Part shown: in pieces, positions 44,083 through 47,854 of the stretch
How positions within the stretch are numbered: the first letter of the stretch is position 1
How the letters are laid out: each line of letters begins with the position of its first letter
DNA from: Spirogloea muscicola
Lineage: Eukaryota; Streptophyta; Zygnematophyceae; Spirogloeales; Spirogloeaceae
Length of the DNA: 47,854 nt
NCBI GenBank assembly: GCA_009602725.1
Contig: WELB01000157.1
Span: forward strand, 227,327 to 275,180
Direction: 5' to 3'
Translations under genes and position numbers: made by a program
The notes under the pieces: generated by a model
What the model was told of the DNA's origin: nothing
Database searches by the model: none
What the model saw: only the letters and a program-made list of their open reading frames with translations

Positions 44083-44750
44083 GAATGGACAGGGAAAAGG
44101 GATGGATGATCGAGGTGCCCGAGTGGCCAAGTACGAAGAAGTGGTACTCCCAATGGGGGCAAGGGCTGCGAAAAGCCAGCCCAAAAGAATTGACAAAGGT
44201 TCGAAGGGGCCTAAGAGCGTTGAGCAGCTGCGGAGAAGAAGAAAGGGCTCGCCCATTGAGGATAGGGGCTGGACAAGCCAGCCCAAAAAAGAATGAACAA
44301 AGAACGAGAAGGGGGCCAGAGGAAGCCAGAGGAAGCGCTAAGAAACCAAAGCACACGCCCCTGCGGAGGGCTGCGGAAAGCAGACCGCTGCCGCGCGGCT
44401 CGTTGCCCGTCCAATACAAAGGCAAGCACATTGACAGGTGTACATCACCTGCTGCTAAGCTGACCGCGAACCACGAGTCAGCACGTAGCACCAGGGGGAC
44501 CAGCAACCGGGAGACTAGTTTCTCTGACCTGGCTTTTCACAGCCCTTGCCCCCATTTGGGAGAGCCACTGAGTAATTCGTAGCTGCTTTGTTTCTTTTTG
44601 TGCTTGTCTTCCTTAGTGCTTCGCCTAGCAGAGAGAAGTGCCCGTCCATAGAGAAGAGGCGCTGGCAAAGCCAGCCCAAAAGAGAGCAAGCGCGGCCAGA
44701 TTGACTGGTGGCTGGGAGAGGCCAGCCCGAAGAATCCTGGGTGCTAAGTA
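44069..44750. mobile_element. Cluster of LINE tail modules
   Basis: Minus-strand hairpin modules lie at about 44069-44100, 44141-44200, 44238-44302, 44636-44690 and 44722-44735. A plus-strand one is at 44523-44572. A third-tail fragment (TACAAAGGCAAGCACATTGA) is at about 44415. There is little coding sequence between them. Confidence 0.7.
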
Positions 44751-44961
44751 CTAAGACAGCAGCAAGGGGACTCTCAGAAACCTCAAAACAATGGACAATG
44801 TCCAAAGCCAAAGAAAGAGGTGCCGAAAGAGAGAAGGCGCGCGGGGCGCATAAATTGAAAGGGAGGCCAATTCAAGCCAATACATTGTTCAGGCAGAGTT
44901 GAGTGCAGACTAAACAAGGCTACATAACACGGAGACCTAATCTAAGGTACCTAAGATGACA

Positions 44962-45255
44962 TTAGTACCCACGGGTGAGCACAAACAAATCTGACAAGCT
45001 AACTTGGGGAGCTGGAGCGCCGCCGCGAAAGCCGGAGGCCTGACTTAGAGCGCGCCCTGCACGTCGATGAAGAGCCAATGCTTGCGAGCGCTGCAAACTA
45101 AACGAGAGCCGCATTCTATGATATGCAACTAAGGCCTGCGGAATGCTGGAGTGGCCCAAGCTGCCCCCCCGACTTCGACGACGCGCATCAACCAGCCGGG
45201 CCAGATGCTGGATCAGGGAGGACCATTTCACGCCGTAGCCTCCGTAGATATCCAT
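44962..45255 (-). mobile_element. LINE C-terminus, uninterrupted, minus strand
   Basis: Reads MDIYGGYGVKWSS, then MRLSFSLQRSQALALHRRAG, RALSQASG, and ends SLSDLFVLTRGY and stop. The end of the LINE protein is continuous here, without an inserted tail module, so it is a good reference copy. Confidence 0.75.
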
Positions 45256-45293
45256 GGCACACGGGTAAAGATGGTCCCCTCGAGAAAAGGACT

Positions 45294-45380
45294 ACTCTAC
45301 CAAACACGACAACATACTAGGGAAGCTCAGTACCCGCGAGTGAGCAACATCAGGTCAGAGTAGCTCGATGCAGGGAAAGA
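45294..45380. repeat. Third copy of the inverted-duplication arm
   Basis: CTCTACCAAACACGACAACA to AGCAACATCAGGTC resembles 43589-43670 in direct orientation with a few differences, so it predates the perfect copies. Confidence 0.8.
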
Positions 45381-45476
45381 AAGCGGCTGCTGATATGAAA
45401 GAATCGGCTGTGAAATGCCAGCCAGATGCATACAGGTGTTCATGACGGAGCCAAAGGCTAGGCAGACAGGGCGCCC

Positions 45477-46180
45477 TCAATACCCCCGTGTCAGCAGTAG
45501 GAAGTCAGATGAGCTGAGGGGAGGAAGAGCAACCCCGCTGCGCAAGCCAGAGGCTGCTGCAAGGGCGCGACCAGCGCGGCGGTGCAAAGCAAGCGCTTGG
45601 GAGCGCTGCAGGGACATAGACAGTCGCATACGGTAGCAGGACACCAGACCCAAAGAAAATCGTGTATATCAAGAGATGGGGAGGCCATGGCACCGAGCCA
45701 CCGGGAAGGGCAGCACCCTGCTCCCGGCGCCGCTGGTCAGCTTGAGAGGCCAGCAGCGAAAGTTACGAGGACCACCGACCCCCGTAACACCCATGGATGT
45801 CCATGGCCAGGGGGTAAAAGGTATCACCCGCCAGGTGGTCCTTGTACTTGTGCAGCTTCTTCCGTTCGGCTACCTTCACAGCGTAGCCGGTCTCAGAAGT
45901 AATGGGGCCCTTCGTCCGGAAGCTGTCGGTGAGGACAACGTCCATGAGGAGCCGCTTGCCACCTCCCAGGGGGACGCCGACCAGATCGACACGCATCGTC
46001 CGAGGGACCCCATTGCGGAGGAGGATGGGCATCACCCCAGTGCTCTCCAACGCCACTTGATATCCCGCCTCCTTGACGATGCCATACATGGCGTCACGTA
46101 GGAGGTTGTGGGAGCCCGTGCGCTCACTGCCTTTGGCACACCTGAGCATGTGGTCACCCATGAGCAATGCATCATGCTCA
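45477..46180 (-). mobile_element. Most complete LINE C-terminal domain in the window
   Basis: Minus-strand reading from 46167: GDHMLRCAKGSERTGSHNLL, RDAMYGIVKEAGYQVALEST, MPILL, RVDLVGVPLGGGKRLLMDVV. Then HLAGDTFYPLAMDIHGCYGG and, after a frameshift, RMRLSMSLQRSQALALHRRA and SSSDFLLLTRGY-stop at 45477-45479. The H/C-rich start looks zinc-binding. The D...GG...DVV layout resembles a PD-(D/E)xK-type nuclease core as in other retroposon C-termini; this is a suggestion, not a proof. Confidence 0.7.
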
Positions 46181-46189
46181 ATAAGCCCA

Positions 46190-46560
46190 CAGGGAAGGAG
46201 GCACTCCGCCGAGACCCGGAGGCGGCGGCCAGAGCGCGTCCTGCGCGCGTTTGGACTGCGTGGGCAAGGGAACGTTGGAACGATGCCGCCAGGCGCATCC
46301 GAAAGACGTGGGCGAGCGACCCGGCGGCGTTGAAGCCGGGCAGCGCCCTGCTTGCCCCTGGCAGACCCGGCCGCCGGTCAATAGCCTGACGGGCAAGCAG
46401 CTGGAGGAGATCCAGCCAGCGACTGCCAAACGCCCCGTGGACATCAATCGCCAGGGCCGCGAACTCATCACCAACTGGGTGGAGGCTGGGTAGCTCAGAG
46501 GCTGGAGGTCTCTGAGCTACCAGGACATCAAGAATGGAGTGTGTATTATGTGATGGAGGG
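46190..46560 (-). mobile_element. Second LINE C-terminal fragment, fused head to tail
   Basis: Minus-strand HPVGDEFAALAIDVHGAFGS, then ALPGFNAAGSLAHVFRMRLA, SLAHAVQTRAGRALAAASG and SASFPVG. It breaks off at about 46190 and runs straight into the copy at 45477-46180 in the same orientation. Confidence 0.7.
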
Positions 46561-46772
46561 TCAAGTACAAAGGCAAGCACATAGACGGATGTACAACAGA
46601 TGCTGCCAAGCTGACCCGCTCAGTAACCACGAGTGAGCACATAGGAAGGAGTGTGTAATACGTGATGGAGGGCCTGTGTGGCCAAGAACAAAGGCAAAGC
46701 AAAGCACATTGACAGATGTACATCGCCTGCTGCTAAGCTGACCCGCTCAGTAACCACGAGTCGGCACATAGA
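46534..46772. repeat. Tandem third-type LINE tails
   Basis: Two units of about 109 and 130 bp (AAGGAGTGTGTA...GACCCGCTCAGTAACCACGA...GCACATAG) lie side by side at 46534-46642 and 46643-46772. On the minus strand ACTCGTGGTTACTGA encodes TRGY-stop, so each unit starts with the end of the LINE protein. Confidence 0.7.
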
Positions 46773-47054
46773 GGTTGCTAACTCCTGCCCGAATATCGGG
46801 TGGCAATTGGCAAGCTCTTGTGCCACCAGCTGGGGTCGACCAGCTTTCTGGTGCACGGCATGAGCCTGAGCTCGCTGCAAAGAGGTTGACACACAACGTC
46901 GGAAAAATGAAAAGTCGGCTGTTGGCATGCCCATCAGGGCTGGAAGCATATCCTCATGACGTGCATATTGCAGACTTGCAGTGTGCTCAAGTAGGCTATA
47001 AAGACGAGGATTCATGCAGCCAAAAGTGTCAATTGCGGCTGGGGAGGTGATCAT
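46773..47054 (-). mobile_element. Diverged LINE C-terminus, minus strand
   Basis: Minus-strand SLQRAQAHAVHQKAGRPQ matches the SLQRSLAHAVHTRAGRAL segment. It is a separate subfamily that uses the third tail type. Confidence 0.55.
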
Positions 47055-47059
47055 TACTG

Positions 47060-47460
47060 TCCCCAGTGGTAACTGCCGGGCGATGGGCAGATAGCAGAAG
47101 TCAGCTGACTGGGGACTGCCAGCCTCACCTTGGCAGAAGCGTTGTCAACATACTGACCTGGCATCCTTTGAATCTACGATTTCTACGACCACTAGGTCCT
47201 AGAACCATGAGCATGGCTGTCATCCAGCCATTTATTCATTTGAATGCTTGCTTCCACTCAGCCAGTACAGTAAGTCGAAATGTATCAACACTTGTATGGC
47301 TAGGACCAGGATGCATTCAGGCATCCAAGGTCAAGGCAAACTGTGTCCTGCTGGTAAAGTCGCTGAGCATGGGGGCCGTGCGGACACACATCTCAAGCTC
47401 TACAAGGAGCAATATAAACAAGCTGAAGTTGGTACTGGGGTCGACGGGGTCCTTGAATCC
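47060..47460. other. Stretch without a recognised gene
   Basis: One long plus frame is open (from 47066), but I see no domain and it reads into LINE sequence in the wrong frame after about 47590. Confidence 0.4.
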
Positions 47461-47466
47461 TGTTAA

Positions 47467-47525
47467 TTCTTCTGGGCTGGCCTCTCACAGCCACCGCTCC
47501 TTTACTGGAAGCCTCTTTCCTCTTG
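47467..47525 (+). mobile_element. Diverged LINE tail module
   Basis: TTCTTCTGGGCTGGCCTCTCACAGCC followed by a shortened tail; an older copy of the hairpin module. Confidence 0.5.
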
Positions 47526-47592
47526 GAAACAGACAGCCACTACTTGGAAGCAAGTACATGACTTTAGTACTTATGAGTGCGCCCCCAGCCGC

Positions 47593-47854
47593 TGCCGATT
47601 GGCGGAGCTGGCGGCGCATCTCCTCCGCTGCGCCACTGGAGGCGAACGAACAGCTGCGCACGACCTCTTGCGTGATGCTATGTTCGGGATCTTTCAGGAG
47701 GCGGGCTACACGGTGGCGATGGAGAACGCCTCGGTCATGCCCATCCTCGAGAGGGCTGCCGGACACCATACGCGTCGTGTGGACCTGGTGGCGTCCACGC
47801 CGGGAGGTGGCGCGCGGATCATAGCCGATGTAGTCACCACCGATGTGGTCGACC
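47593..47854 (+). mobile_element. LINE C-terminal domain, running off the window
   Basis: Plus-strand CRLAELAAHLLRCATGGERT, AAHDLLRDAMFGIFQEAGYT, VMPILERAAGHHTRRVDLVA, STPGGGARIIADVVTTDVVD. It has the same layout as 45477-46180 and overlaps the start of the copy at 11742-12255. The reading frame is unbroken to the window end. Confidence 0.75.

Noticed and set aside
47066-47824. 252-codon open frame
   Set aside because: After about 47590 another frame gives a clear LINE domain, so this one is a chance reading.
1-47854. CRISPR array, bacterial operons or prophage
   Set aside because: Repeats are not regularly spaced with unique spacers, genes have spliceosomal introns, and no prokaryotic gene is seen.

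Overview
This is eukaryotic nuclear DNA. It holds two long intron-rich genes with spliceosomal introns (GT-AG, one clear GC-AG) and is flanked by retroelement debris. I cannot name the species. Dense introns, GC-rich first exons and retroelement fragments fit a green (prasinophyte or streptophyte) alga or another intron-rich protist best; this is inference only.

Left flank (1-14 kb). After a GCC microsatellite and a LINE 3' end comes the most interesting object, a Ty3/gypsy-like element (about 1.6-7.0 kb, plus strand). Its first ORF carries gag, two CCHC knuckles, an aspartic protease motif (DTGA) and then a C5 cytosine-DNA methyltransferase domain (motifs I, IV PCQ, VI ENV, VIII). The second frame, shifted by -1, carries an integrase (HHCC plus DDE) ending in a PHD finger. 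No reverse transcriptase or RNase H is visible: the methyltransferase sits where they should be. Then follow LINE fragments, a 195-bp foldback, a decayed minus-strand Ty1/copia element containing a large inverted repeat, and more LINE fragments.

Centre (15-43 kb). Two co-oriented minus-strand host genes. 14978-30214 encodes an ASCC3/DExH14-type Ski2-like tandem helicase in about 49 exons, with both helicase cassettes intact, which separates it from Brr2. 31941-42814 encodes a full-length ABCG (PDR-type) transporter in the order NBD1-TMD1-NBD2-TMD2. Retroelement fragments are not recognisable inside either gene, apart from simple repeats and hairpins in introns.

Right flank (43-47.9 kb). A mosaic of 3' ends of at least three subfamilies of one LINE lineage. 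They share a C-terminal zinc/nuclease-like domain, a terminal LTRGY-stop motif and 3' tails with a conserved GGGCTGG...CCAGCCC hairpin. The mosaic includes three perfect inverted duplications (61, 103 and 52 bp).

How parts relate: the host genes form a roughly 28-kb island between repeat-rich flanks. ASCC3 is expected to act in ribosome-collision and alkylation-repair helicase complexes and the ABCG protein in membrane export; nothing suggests that the two work together. The methyltransferase retroelement could methylate its own DNA copies, but this copy would need reverse transcriptase in trans.
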